The notes below the pieces were generated by a model, which saw only the letters and a list, made by a program, of their open reading frames with translations, ran no database searches and was not told the DNA's origin. DNA of 64,000 nucleotides, taken from contig DASRAU010000034.1 in the NCBI GenBank assembly GCA_035638075.1, forward strand, positions 62,001-126,000, read 5' to 3'. A program made the translations under genes and the position numbers. Origin of the DNA: DASRAU01 sp035638075 (lineage in GTDB: Bacteria > Acidobacteriota > Polarisedimenticolia > Gp22-AA2). Of this stretch, positions 44,231 through 53,023 are shown piece after piece; the first letter of the stretch is position 1; each line of letters opens with the position of its first letter.

Positions 44231-46204
44231 ATGTCCCAGCCGCCGCGCGGCCTTTCCTACGCAATCGTCGTTCTCGTGGCGGCCGCGGTGCACCTCCAGA
44301 CGCTCGGCTTCCCGTTCGTCTTCGACGATCGCTACCTCGTGGTGCTGAACGCCTTCCTGCGCGAGGCGTGGAGCCCCATCGACGCGTTCGCGCACCATTT
44401 CTGGTACGGCACCCCTTCGGGCACCGCCTACTACCGGCCGCTGGTCATCGCCTCGCTGGCGCTGAACGGGAAGCTCCTGGGCTGGGGGCCGGTCGGATTC
44501 CACCTGTTCAACCTGCTCCTGCATGCCGCCAACAGCGCACTGGTCCTGGCCGTGCTGCTCCGCATCGCCGTGCCGAAGCGGGCCGCGGTCTTCGGGGCGC
44601 TGCTCTTTGCCGTGCACCCGGCGACCGCATGGCCGGTCGCCTCGATCGTCGCGCGCGTCGATCTGCTGCCGGCCTTCTTCGTGCTCCTCGCATGGCTCGC
44701 GCTCGTGTCCGGCAGCCCGGTCGCCACGGGGCTGGCATTCCTCGGGGCGCTGCTCTGCAAGGAATCGGCGATCGCGTTCCTGGGGGTGCCGTTCCTGGCG
44801 CTGCGCGCGCCGCTCCTGCCCGCCACGGGCCCGCGGGCGCCCGCCCCGTCAGGGTCGGGGACGCGCGCGACGGCTTCGTGCGCGCTGGCGGCACTGGCTG
44901 CCGTCGCGGCGGCGATCGCGCTCCGGCTGTTCGCGCACGTCGGCCTCGCCATCGCGCGGTCGCGCATCGACGGCGCGGTCAATCCGCTCGCGATGATGGA
45001 CGGCTGGGAGCGGCGGCGGGCCGCGCTGCGGCTGGCGGGACGCTACCTCGGCTACCTGTTCGTGCCGTGGCGCTTCACCGACGCCGCGGCCTATGGTCCC
45101 GGGAAGAGCGGCCCCTCGTGGGGAGATCCCGGCGTCCTCTTCGGAACCATCCTCCTCGTGCTCCTCGCGGGTCTGACCGTGTGGCTGTGGCTGCGGCGCG
45201 ATCGGCTGAGCCTTTTCGTCGGCTTCATGGTCGCCGCCTTCCTGCCGGCGTCGAACCTGCTGACGCCCATTGGCTCCCTCTACGCACAGAACTTCCTCTA
45301 CATGCCGCTGATCGGCCTGGCGCTCGCGGCGGCGGATGCGCGCGGCCGGTTCGCGTCGCGCACCCGCGTGGCCGGCCTCGCGGCGGCGGGAGTCCTCCTC
45401 CTGTTCGCGGCCGGCACCCTCGTCGAGGCGCGCCTGTGGCGATCGGGCCCGGCCCTCTTCACGGCCTGGACCGAGAGGTTCCCGAACTATGGGTTCAGCT
45501 GGGCGGGGCTGGGGACCACGCGTCTCGACGAGGGCGACGCGGTCGGCGCCGAGGAGGATCTGCGGCGGTCGCTGACGCTCGACGACCGCAACGCCAAGGC
45601 GCACTACAACCTCGGGGTCGTGATCATGATGACGACCCCGCCCCCCGAGCTCGGCGGCACCGAGGCGGACGCCGCGCGCCTGCGCGAGGGGCTCGAGCAC
45701 TCGCGCCGCGCGGCGGAGATCGATCCGCTGATGACCGAAGCGAGGATCAACGCCGCCCGCCTGCTCATGCTCCTCGACCGGCCCGCCGAGGCCGAGACGG
45801 AGGCACGCCGGGCTCTCGAGGCGACGAAGGGCTCGGCGCCGACGGCGGGGACGATGGCGCGCCGCGCGCTCGCCGAATCGATCTTCAAGCAGCACCGCTA
45901 CGCCGACGCGCTCGCCCTGTACACCGGGCTCCTGCCCGCCACGCCCGACGATCCGAACCTGCGCGCCCAGTATCTCGACGCCCTCTTCGAAGTGGGGGAC
46001 CCGGCATCGGCGCGGCGCGAGGGGGAGCGGGCGCGGGCCGACTTCCCCGACCTCGCCTGGTTCATCCTCTATTCCGCGCGGGTCGAGGCGCGCGACGGGC
46101 ACGCCGACCAGGCGCGCGAGCTCCTGCGCACGGCGCGCACGCGCGACCCGAAGGTGGACGAGTGGATCGGCCGCTACCCGGAGCTGCGCGGACCGTCCCG
46201 CTAG
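44231..46204 (+). CDS. TMTC-like multi-span glycosyltransferase with C-terminal TPRs
   Basis: ATG 44231 lies 8 nt after a TANNNT box; an in-frame ATG at 44207 is an alternative. The 657-residue protein has about ten spans and the motifs of TMTC/O-mannosyltransferase-like proteins: FPFVFDDRYLVVLN, YYRPLVIASLALNGKLLGWGP, FHLFNLLLHAANSALV, and AVHPATAWPVASIVARVDLL. TPR repeats fill the last 200 residues (LDDRNAKAHYNLGVVIM, RADFPDLAWFILYSARVEA). Such proteins probably transfer polyprenyl-linked sugars to exported proteins. The adjacent GT2 would make the lipid-linked donor. Confidence 0.87.
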   Translation: MSQPPRGLSYAIVVLVAAAVHLQTLGFPFVFDDRYLVVLNAFLREAWSPIDAFAHHFWYGTPSGTAYYRPLVIASLALNGKLLGWGPVGFHLFNLLLHAANSALVLAVLLRIAVPKRAAVFGALLFAVHPATAWPVASIVARVDLLPAFFVLLAWLALVSGSPVATGLAFLGALLCKESAIAFLGVPFLALRAPLLPATGPRAPAPSGSGTRATASCALAALAAVAAAIALRLFAHVGLAIARSRIDGAVNPLAMMDGWERRRAALRLAGRYLGYLFVPWRFTDAAAYGPGKSGPSWGDPGVLFGTILLVLLAGLTVWLWLRRDRLSLFVGFMVAAFLPASNLLTPIGSLYAQNFLYMPLIGLALAAADARGRFASRTRVAGLAAAGVLLLFAAGTLVEARLWRSGPALFTAWTERFPNYGFSWAGLGTTRLDEGDAVGAEEDLRRSLTLDDRNAKAHYNLGVVIMMTTPPPELGGTEADAARLREGLEHSRRAAEIDPLMTEARINAARLLMLLDRPAEAETEARRALEATKGSAPTAGTMARRALAESIFKQHRYADALALYTGLLPATPDDPNLRAQYLDALFEVGDPASARREGERARADFPDLAWFILYSARVEARDGHADQARELLRTARTRDPKVDEWIGRYPELRGPSR

Positions 46205-47178
46205 GGAATGAGGATGGTCGAGCCGACGGTGTTGCGCGACTCGAGCGCGCGGTGGGCGTCGGCCGCCTGCGCCAGCGGGAAGGTCTGGCCGATGGTGACC
46301 TTGACGGCGCCCTTGCGCACGACGTCGAAGAGGGCGCCGGCGCTCGCGAGCAGCTCTTCGCGGGTCGCGGTGTAGTCGAAGAGCGTCGGCCGGGTGAGGT
46401 AGAGCGACCCCTTGCGCGACAGGACGAGCGGGTCGAACGGCGGAGCGGCCCCGGACGCGTTGCCGAAGGCCACCAGCATGCCGCGGCGCGCCAGGCACTC
46501 GATCGATCCCTCGAAGGTCGCCTTGCCGACCGAGTCGTAGACGACCGGCACGCCGGCCCCGGCGGTGATGGCGCGCACGCGCTCGGCGAACTTCTCGCGC
46601 GTGTAGACGATGACCTCGGCGCAGCCTTCCTGCTTCGCGCGCTCCGCCTTGGCGTCGCTGCCGACGGTGCCGATCACCTTCGCGCCGAGGTGCTTCAGCC
46701 ACTGGCAGGCGATCGCCCCGACGCCGCCCGCGGCCGCGTGGAACAGCACCCACATCCCCGGCTCGACCTTGAAGGTGCGGCGGATGAGGTATTCGGCGGT
46801 CATGCCGCGCAGCATCATCGCGGCCGCCGTGCGGTCGTCGATGTCGTCCGGCAGCGGCACGAGCCGCGCCGCCGCGACGACGCGCCGCTCGGCGTAGGCG
46901 CCGGTGGTGCCGGCGGCGTAGGCGACCCGCATCCCTTTCGTGAGGCCGGTCACACCGTCGCCGATCGCCTCGACGACGCCGGCCGCCTCCTGCCCGAGCG
47001 CGTGCGGCAGCGACGGCAGCGGGTAGAGCCCGGTGCGATGGTAGGTGTCGATGAAGTTGACGCCGATGGCGGTCTGGTGGAGGAGCACCTCGCCCGGACC
47101 GGGTCGCCCCGGGTCGATCTCCTCGAGCCGCAGCAGTTCCGGGCCGCCGGTCTGGTGGATGCGGACGACGCGCGCCAT
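46201..47178 (-). CDS. qorA: Quinone oxidoreductase (QOR family)
   Basis: The 325-residue zinc-free MDR enzyme has the QOR signatures: VVRIHQTGGPELLRLEE, GVNFIDTYHRTGLYPL, GQEAAGVVEAIG, MMLRGMTAEYLIRRT, LFHAAAGGVGAIACQWLKHLGAKVIGTV. It should reduce quinones with NADPH. The TAG stop is shared on opposite strands through a CTAG palindrome with the convergent TMTC-like gene. A TATCAT box lies 7 nt before ATG 47178. Confidence 0.92.
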   Translation of the reverse strand: MARVVRIHQTGGPELLRLEEIDPGRPGPGEVLLHQTAIGVNFIDTYHRTGLYPLPSLPHALGQEAAGVVEAIGDGVTGLTKGMRVAYAAGTTGAYAERRVVAAARLVPLPDDIDDRTAAAMMLRGMTAEYLIRRTFKVEPGMWVLFHAAAGGVGAIACQWLKHLGAKVIGTVGSDAKAERAKQEGCAEVIVYTREKFAERVRAITAGAGVPVVYDSVGKATFEGSIECLARRGMLVAFGNASGAAPPFDPLVLSRKGSLYLTRPTLFDYTATREELLASAGALFDVVRKGAVKVTIGQTFPLAQAADAHRALESRNTVGSTILIP

Positions 47179-47185
47179 GGCCGGC

Positions 47186-47225
47186 ATGATACACGCCGGT
47201 CGCGCCGGTCGCGACCTGCTATCCT
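47186..47225. promoter_or_regulatory. Divergent -10 boxes between qorA and the esterase gene
   Basis: On the minus strand TATCAT (47191-47186) ends 7 nt before ATG 47178. On the plus strand TATCCT (47220-47225) ends 6 nt before ATG 47232. Neither gene has a Shine-Dalgarno. Confidence 0.45.
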
Positions 47226-47231
47226 CCGGGC

Positions 47232-47897
47232 ATGGCCGCACTGTTGCGCGCTGTCGAGATGGAAACCGGTGGGAAAGTGCGCGCGTCGATCCTCTGGCTG
47301 CACGGGCTGGGGGCCGACGGGCACGACTTCGAGCCGATCGTCCCGCACCTGGGGCTCGACGGGCGCGGCGTGCGCTTCATCTTTCCGCACGCACCGCGGC
47401 GCGCCGTCACGATCAACATGGGACTGCTGATGCCCGCGTGGTTCGACATCCGCGAGCAGGACTTCAGCGCCAAAGTCGACGACATCGGCATCCGCGCGTC
47501 GGCGGCGCAGGTCGAGGCGCTCGTGACCCGCGAGCGCGAGCGCGGCGTGCCGGCGGAGCGGATCCTTCTCGCCGGCTTCAGCCAGGGGGGCGTCATCGCC
47601 CTGCACGTCGCGCTGCGCTGGAAGGAGCGGCTCGCCGGAGCGATCGGCCTCTCGACGTTCCTGCCCGAAACGGTGACGCTGCCGGACGAGCTGTCGCAGG
47701 CGAACTCCGCGCTGCCCGTCTTCCTGGCGCACGGGGACGAGGACCCGCTCATCCCGCACCTGTGGGCGCAGCACGCGCGCGATCGCCTGATCGCGCTCGA
47801 TTACCCGGTCGTCTGGAAGACCTACCCGATGGAGCACCAGGTCTGCGCCGAGGAGATTGCCGACCTCGCGACCTGGATCGAGCAGCGGCTCGGCTGA
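47232..47897 (+). CDS. Carboxylesterase / acyl-protein thioesterase-like hydrolase
   Basis: The 221-residue alpha/beta hydrolase matches the EstB/YpfH branch: LWLHGLGADGHDFEPIVP, FIFPHAPRRAVTINMG, and the nucleophile S117 in GFSQGG. The other triad members are D171 in HGDEDPLIP and H202 in PMEHQVC. The long overlap with the family and complete triad make activity likely. The natural ester is unknown. Confidence 0.92.
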   Translation: MAALLRAVEMETGGKVRASILWLHGLGADGHDFEPIVPHLGLDGRGVRFIFPHAPRRAVTINMGLLMPAWFDIREQDFSAKVDDIGIRASAAQVEALVTRERERGVPAERILLAGFSQGGVIALHVALRWKERLAGAIGLSTFLPETVTLPDELSQANSALPVFLAHGDEDPLIPHLWAQHARDRLIALDYPVVWKTYPMEHQVCAEEIADLATWIEQRLG

Positions 47898-47930
47898 AAC
47901 GCCCGCGGCCGTTTTCTGCCCGGCTGAGTC

Positions 47931-50366
47931 CTACTCGGAGCGCAGCGCCACGGTCGGGTCGACGCGACTGGCGCGGAGCGCGGGAATCCCGGAGGCGAGG
48001 AGCGCCACCGCGCTGAAGAAGGCGGCGATCGAGGCGAAGGTCATCGCATCGGTCGGAGTCACGCCGAAGAGCAGGCTCGCGAGGAAGCGGGTGACGCCGA
48101 GCGCCAGCGCGACGCCGGCGACGAGGCCGGTGAGCGTCAGGCCCATTCCTTCCTTCAGCACGAGGCCGAGAATCGTGGCGCGGCGGGCGCCGAGGGCCAT
48201 GCGGATGCCGATCTCGCGGCACCGCGCCCCGACCGACAGCGACACGACCCCGTAAATCCCGACGGCCGCGAGCAGGACCGCGACCCCGGCGAAGAGGCCG
48301 AGCAGGAGCGTGTTGAAGCGCCGCGCCGCGTGCGCCCCGGCGAGGACCGCGGTCATCGCCCGCACGTCGTCGAGCGCCAGGTCGGGGTCGAGCCGCTGCA
48401 GGCGATCGTGCAGCTGCGCGGCGATCGGCCCGGACGGACCGGAGGTGCGCACGACGAACGTCATCCAGCTCATCCAGGCCTGCTGCGCGTCGCGCTGCGC
48501 CATCGGCGAGTAGACGATCGGCGCCGCGGGCTTGTCGAGGCCGAACTCGCGCGTGTCGCCGACGACACCGATCACTTCGCGCCACGGTCCCTGCGGTCCC
48601 TCGAAGCTGACGCGGGTGCCGACGGGGGAGCCGTCCGGCCAGAAGCGATGCGCCAGCGTGCGGCTGACGAGGACGACGGACGGCGAGCCGGAGGCGTCGA
48701 GCTCGTTGAAGGCGCGGCCTTCGAGGAGCGGGATGCCCATGACGCCGAAATAGCCCGGGTGGACGAAGCGCGTCGGGACCTGGGGCAGATCCCCCGGCTT
48801 GCCGGGGTCGCGCCCTTCGATGAACAGGTTGCGCCCCTGGCGGAAGCCGGCGATCGGCAGTTCGCTCGTGGCGCCGGCCGCCTCGACTCCCGGCGTGGCG
48901 GCAGCGGCCGCGACACCCGCATCGAAGAAGCGCAGCTGCGCCGCGGTGTCCTTCCGGTTTGACGCGAGCTGCACGCGCAGTGTCAGGACGCGCCGATCCT
49001 CGAAGCCGGCCTGCACGGTGTTCAGCGCCGCGAGGCTCCGGATCATCAGCCCCGCGCCGACAAGCAGCGCGAACGACAGCGCGACCTCGCTCACGAGGAA
49101 GACGGCGCGCGCCCGCCGACGCGCCGGGTCGGAAGCGATGCGTCCCCCCTGGCGCAGCGATTCGAGGGAGCGGGGCGTCAGCGCCTGGAGCGCCGGGAAC
49201 AGCCCGACGGCGAGGCTGGCGAGGAGCGCCAGGGCCAGTGTCGCCACCAGCGCCGGCGCGTCGAGATGCACTCGCGCCAGCCACTGCAGCTCGCGCGGCG
49301 CGACACCGCGCAGCCCTTCGAGCAGCCAGAAGGCCAGGAGCGATCCCACGGCACCGCCGGCGAGACCGAGCAGGGCGCTCTCGACCAGGAGCTGGCGCAG
49401 CAGGCGCCCGCGCCCCGCGCCGAGCGCGGCGCGCACGGCGAGCTCCTGGCGACGCGCTCCGAGCGTCGCGAGCAGCAGGTTGGCGACATTGGCGCAGGCG
49501 ATCAGCAGGACGAAGCCGACCGCGCCGAGCAGCGCCAGGAGCGCCGGCCGCACCGGCCCCGCCGTCACCTCGCTCAGCGGCATGACGACGGCGACGCGTC
49601 CCTGCATGGTCTCGGGGTGATCGAGGTTCAGCATCGAGGTGATGGCGTCGATCTCGGTCGTCGCCTCCTCGAGCGTGACGCCGGGACGCAGCCGCGCGAT
49701 GACGGCGATCTCGCGCGAGGCGCGCCCGGATTCGTCACCGGCGCCCAGGCCCAGCGGCACCCACGCCTCCACGGCGGCGGAGGGGAAGGCGAAGTCCGGC
49801 GGCATGACGCCCACGATCGTGTAGGGCGCTCCCTCGAGCGTCGCCGGAGCGCCGATGACGCCGGGGTCGGCGCCGAAGCGCGCGCGCCAGAGCCGATCGC
49901 TCAGCAGCACGACGTCCGCTCCCTCCCGGCCTCCCTCGGTCCCGGTGAAGGTGCGCCCGAGCGCGGCGCCGACGCCGAGGGTCGTGAAGAGATCCGGAGT
50001 GGCGAAGCCGATCTCGAGCTGCGTCGGCGTCCCGCGGCCGGTCAGCGTCAGTCCGAAGCCCGGGTAGTGCAGGTAGGCGCCGCTCGAAACGATGGTGCGG
50101 TTGTCGTGCGTCCAGTCGAGATAGGTCGTGCGGGACGTCGCCCCCAGGGCGTGATCATTGGCGGAGACGCTCTCGCCCATCTGCACGAGGGTCGCCGGGT
50201 CGGGATAGGGGAGCGGGCGCAGCAGCATGGACTGCACCATGCTGAAGATGGCGGCGTTGCCGGCGATGCCCAGGGACAGGGTCGCAATGGCGACGACCGT
50301 GAAGATCGGCCGCCGCCCGAGCACCCGCGCCGCGTGGCGGATGTCCCGCGCCAGCTCCTGCAGCAT
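47931..50366 (-). CDS. ADOP-type MacB/FtsX-like ABC permease
   Basis: The 811-residue protein carries two copies of the MacB periplasmic core domain plus FtsX permease unit, the architecture of the Acidobacterial duplicated orphan permease (ADOP) family. Visible marks are LQELARDIRHAARVLGRRP at the start, VAIATLSLGIAGNAAIFSMV, ANVANLLLATLGARRQELAVR and, at the C-terminus, LDPTVALRSE-like RVDPTVALRSE. No ATPase gene is adjacent, as is usual for this family. Start ATG 50366 follows GGGGAG. The function of ADOP proteins is not established. Confidence 0.92.
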   Translation of the reverse strand: MLQELARDIRHAARVLGRRPIFTVVAIATLSLGIAGNAAIFSMVQSMLLRPLPYPDPATLVQMGESVSANDHALGATSRTTYLDWTHDNRTIVSSGAYLHYPGFGLTLTGRGTPTQLEIGFATPDLFTTLGVGAALGRTFTGTEGGREGADVVLLSDRLWRARFGADPGVIGAPATLEGAPYTIVGVMPPDFAFPSAAVEAWVPLGLGAGDESGRASREIAVIARLRPGVTLEEATTEIDAITSMLNLDHPETMQGRVAVVMPLSEVTAGPVRPALLALLGAVGFVLLIACANVANLLLATLGARRQELAVRAALGAGRGRLLRQLLVESALLGLAGGAVGSLLAFWLLEGLRGVAPRELQWLARVHLDAPALVATLALALLASLAVGLFPALQALTPRSLESLRQGGRIASDPARRRARAVFLVSEVALSFALLVGAGLMIRSLAALNTVQAGFEDRRVLTLRVQLASNRKDTAAQLRFFDAGVAAAAATPGVEAAGATSELPIAGFRQGRNLFIEGRDPGKPGDLPQVPTRFVHPGYFGVMGIPLLEGRAFNELDASGSPSVVLVSRTLAHRFWPDGSPVGTRVSFEGPQGPWREVIGVVGDTREFGLDKPAAPIVYSPMAQRDAQQAWMSWMTFVVRTSGPSGPIAAQLHDRLQRLDPDLALDDVRAMTAVLAGAHAARRFNTLLLGLFAGVAVLLAAVGIYGVVSLSVGARCREIGIRMALGARRATILGLVLKEGMGLTLTGLVAGVALALGVTRFLASLLFGVTPTDAMTFASIAAFFSAVALLASGIPALRASRVDPTVALRSE

Positions 50367-50613
50367 GTCCCTTCGTTCTCCCCGAGGATTCGGCGATCCC
50401 GCGCCGCGGCCGGATGCAGCAACGCGTGTGCCATCCGGGACATCCCGGTGGCCCGCGGACCGGCCGGAAAAATGCCATCTTCGAACAGGTTCCACCCTCA
50501 TCGGAAGGCGGGAACGACATGCGAACGCGGTGCGCCGTCCGCGGATGGGACCGGCCGTCCCGGGATCGGAACTCGGTCCCGAGTTCGGCAGCTCGTGGCA
50601 TCATCGGTGCCCG

Positions 50614-51420
50614 ATGTCACCGTCGGCCGGCAACGCGTGGGGAAAGGTGGTCTCCGAGACCTACTCGGCCGAAGCCGTCTCATACCGTGAGCTCTGGGCT
50701 CCCCTCCTCCTGCCGCACGGGGAGCGGCTCCTCGATGAGCTGCCCATGGCCTCGGCGCGGAGCGTGCTGGACCTCGGCTGTGGATGCGGCACGCTCTTTC
50801 CGGCCATCCGCCGGCGCGCACCAATGGCCACGGTCGTCGGCGTGGACCGGGCGGCGGGGATGCTCGCCCTCGCGCCGCGTGAACTCGCTCGCGCGCTCAT
50901 GGACGGCCAGAGCCTGGGGTTCGCCGCCGGCGTCTTCGACGCCGTGGTGACGGTCTTCGTCCTGTTCCACACGCGCGAACCGCGCCGGCTGGTCGATGAA
51001 ACCCGTCGCGTCGTGAAGCCCGGCGGCGCGGTCGCGACGACGACGTGGGGCGGCAACCCGGACTTCCCGGCGCACCGCGTCTGGCTCGAGGAGCTCGACG
51101 CCTGCGGCGCCGCGGCGGATCCGGTCACGATGACCGACCACGAGCCGGTGCGCAGCGAGGCGCGGGTTGAGAAGCTCCTCGAAGCGGCGGGGTTCGGCGG
51201 CATCCGGACCTGGACCCGCCCCTTCGGTCACACCTACACGGTGGACCAGTTCCTCGAGCTGCGGACGAAGCACGGCGCGAACGCACGCCGCTTCGGCTCG
51301 CTCGATGCGGATGCGCAGCACACCGTTCTCGATCGCACCCGGCGCCGGCTGGAACAGCTGGATCCATCAGGGCTCTCTGAAGACACGCCGGTGATCTCCG
51401 CGATCGCGGTCGCGTGCTGA
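50614..51420 (+). CDS. Class I SAM-dependent methyltransferase
   Basis: The 268-residue protein has SAM-binding motif I VLDLGCGCGTLFP near residues 51-63, motif II VVGVDRAAGM, and a post-I region VKPGGAVATTTWG. This is the UbiE/Methyltransf_11 group. Substrate unknown. A CATCAT box lies 9 nt before ATG 50614. The 247 nt upstream, to the ADOP start, show nothing else. Confidence 0.85.
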   Translation: MSPSAGNAWGKVVSETYSAEAVSYRELWAPLLLPHGERLLDELPMASARSVLDLGCGCGTLFPAIRRRAPMATVVGVDRAAGMLALAPRELARALMDGQSLGFAAGVFDAVVTVFVLFHTREPRRLVDETRRVVKPGGAVATTTWGGNPDFPAHRVWLEELDACGAAADPVTMTDHEPVRSEARVEKLLEAAGFGGIRTWTRPFGHTYTVDQFLELRTKHGANARRFGSLDADAQHTVLDRTRRRLEQLDPSGLSEDTPVISAIAVAC

Positions 51421-51454
51421 AATGCCGTAGAGATCGACTGCCACTTCGATCGTC

Positions 51455-51607
51455 TTAGAACAGAGTGTAGATGAAGGGCGCGACGGCCGATCCGTGGGTC
51501 AGCACCATGAGCGTGCCGAGGAGCCCGAGGACGAGAAAGATCGGGAGCATCCAGAATTTCCTCCGCTCCCGCATGAAGGTCCACATCTCGCGCACGAGCT
51601 CGATCAT
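51455..51607 (-). CDS. DUF5989 family small membrane protein
   Basis: The 50-residue protein (LVREMWTFMRERRKFWMLPI, then LVLGLLGTLMVLTHGSAVAPFIYTLF) has one span and matches the DUF5989 family pattern of a basic amphipathic start followed by a hydrophobic helix ending in P-F-I-Y-T-L-F. Its ATG overlaps the stop of the SGNH hydrolase gene (ATGA), which is its usual type of partner in surface-modification clusters. Function unknown. Confidence 0.8.
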   Translation of the reverse strand: MIELVREMWTFMRERRKFWMLPIFLVLGLLGTLMVLTHGSAVAPFIYTLF

Positions 51608-52899
51608 GTCGGTCTCCTTCGCTCGAGGATCGGCTGGATGTCCGCCGCCAGCCGCTCCGCAATCACGCGGTTCCCTTCGACCGTCAGATGGCAGACGTCG
51701 AGGAAATGCGCCGGGTCGGGACGCACGCCGCCGGCGATCTCGCTGACCGCCCAGCCCTCCGCACGAGCCACGTTGCGGATCTGTTCGTTCTGCATGTCGA
51801 TGATGACGCGCGCGCCCGGGATCGACGCGCGGGCTCCGCGCGCCCAGGGCTGGAAGCTGGACTCGATGCGGCGTCGATCGGAGGCGTCGAATTCCCCGGG
51901 CCAGGAGATCGCGAAGGTCATGGGCAGCGGCACGGCCCGCGCGCCCGCGATGGCGCGCCCCAGGGCGCGGTATTCGCGTTCGAACGCCTCGAGCCCGGCG
52001 CGGTCCGGCTGTGTGAGCGGCGGCCGCAGCCGCGCCAGGGCCGCCCGGCGCAGCTCGTGGCCGGCGCTGATCAGGTAGCTGTTGCGCCCGAGGATGTCGA
52101 GCACCTGGTCGAACGGCGGCAGCGACCACGACGGCTCCACTTCGCCCTCGAAGTAGAACGGCATCGTCGGCCGGCCTGTGTAGTTGGCGCGCCGTGGGAT
52201 GTCGGCATCGGTGCCGCGATGGGTGTAGAGGTCGTTGATGCCGTGGTAGACGGTGACCACGTCGGCGTCGAAGCGATAAAGATTCAGCTCGAACAGCCGC
52301 AGCGACCCCGGCAGATCGTAGGCAGGAATGCCGCCGTTGATCACCCGGATGGCCGTGCCCGGATTGCGTGCCCGGAGCATGGCCCCGAGCTGCGCCGGAT
52401 ACGTCTCCGCCTCGCGGACTTCCTCCCCGGCGGTCGTCGAGCCGCCGAGGCAGAGGATGCGGATCTCTCCCGGTGGTTTGGCGATCGGAAAGTCCTCACC
52501 GCGCAGGCCCTGGGCGTTGATGTGGAGCTGGACCTCCGGATCGTCGATGCGGAAGCCGGGGTTGTAGGTCCAGCCGAAGAGCGGGTGGTGGCGCGCGCGC
52601 TCCATTCCGAGAGCCGCCCGGGCCGCCTGGATGCGCTTCTGTTTGTCGACGAATTCACCGTAGGGCACGTCGATGAGATGCGTCGCGACGACGCCGCGCC
52701 ACGAATTGCGCAGCTCCGCCGGGCCGTAGAGGAGGAACATCGCCGACTCGACGGCGACCAGGCACAGCATCGTGAGGACGGCGACGAACAGAATCCGCCG
52801 CCGCAGCGGTACCGGACGCGGCCGCGCCGGCAGGCCGAAGATCGCCGGGACAACGACCGGTCTCTCGACCGCGATGGGATGCCGCTTCGACTCCCGCAC
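51604..52899 (-). CDS. SGNH/GDSL hydrolase-like membrane-anchored protein
   Basis: From GTG 52899 the protein is 431 residues with one N-terminal span (RILFVAVLTMLCLVAVESAMFLL). SGNH blocks are intact: block I CLGGSTTAG with S154, block II GG at 189-190, block III YHGIND with N222, and block V D401-V-C-H404. It may deacylate a surface glycan or lipid. TAGATT sits 6 nt before the GTG. DUF5989 follows by overlap. Confidence 0.88.
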   Translation of the reverse strand: MRESKRHPIAVERPVVVPAIFGLPARPRPVPLRRRILFVAVLTMLCLVAVESAMFLLYGPAELRNSWRGVVATHLIDVPYGEFVDKQKRIQAARAALGMERARHHPLFGWTYNPGFRIDDPEVQLHINAQGLRGEDFPIAKPPGEIRILCLGGSTTAGEEVREAETYPAQLGAMLRARNPGTAIRVINGGIPAYDLPGSLRLFELNLYRFDADVVTVYHGINDLYTHRGTDADIPRRANYTGRPTMPFYFEGEVEPSWSLPPFDQVLDILGRNSYLISAGHELRRAALARLRPPLTQPDRAGLEAFEREYRALGRAIAGARAVPLPMTFAISWPGEFDASDRRRIESSFQPWARGARASIPGARVIIDMQNEQIRNVARAEGWAVSEIAGGVRPDPAHFLDVCHLTVEGNRVIAERLAADIQPILERRRPT

Positions 52900-52905
52900 G
52901 GGCGG

Positions 52906-52911
52906 AATCTA
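52906..52911 (-). promoter_or_regulatory. TANNNT box of the SGNH hydrolase gene
   Basis: TAGATT (52911-52906 on the minus strand) ends 6 nt before GTG 52899. There is no Shine-Dalgarno. Confidence 0.45.
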
Positions 52912-53023
52912 AGCCGCGCTTCAGGCGCAGACCATCGGCAAGAACCCGGATGGGCTGTCAGGGCGCGCCCGGAGGCACTTCGGTTAAGATGCGCGCTTCG
53001 ACCCAGGTCTTAGGAGCCCCTTG

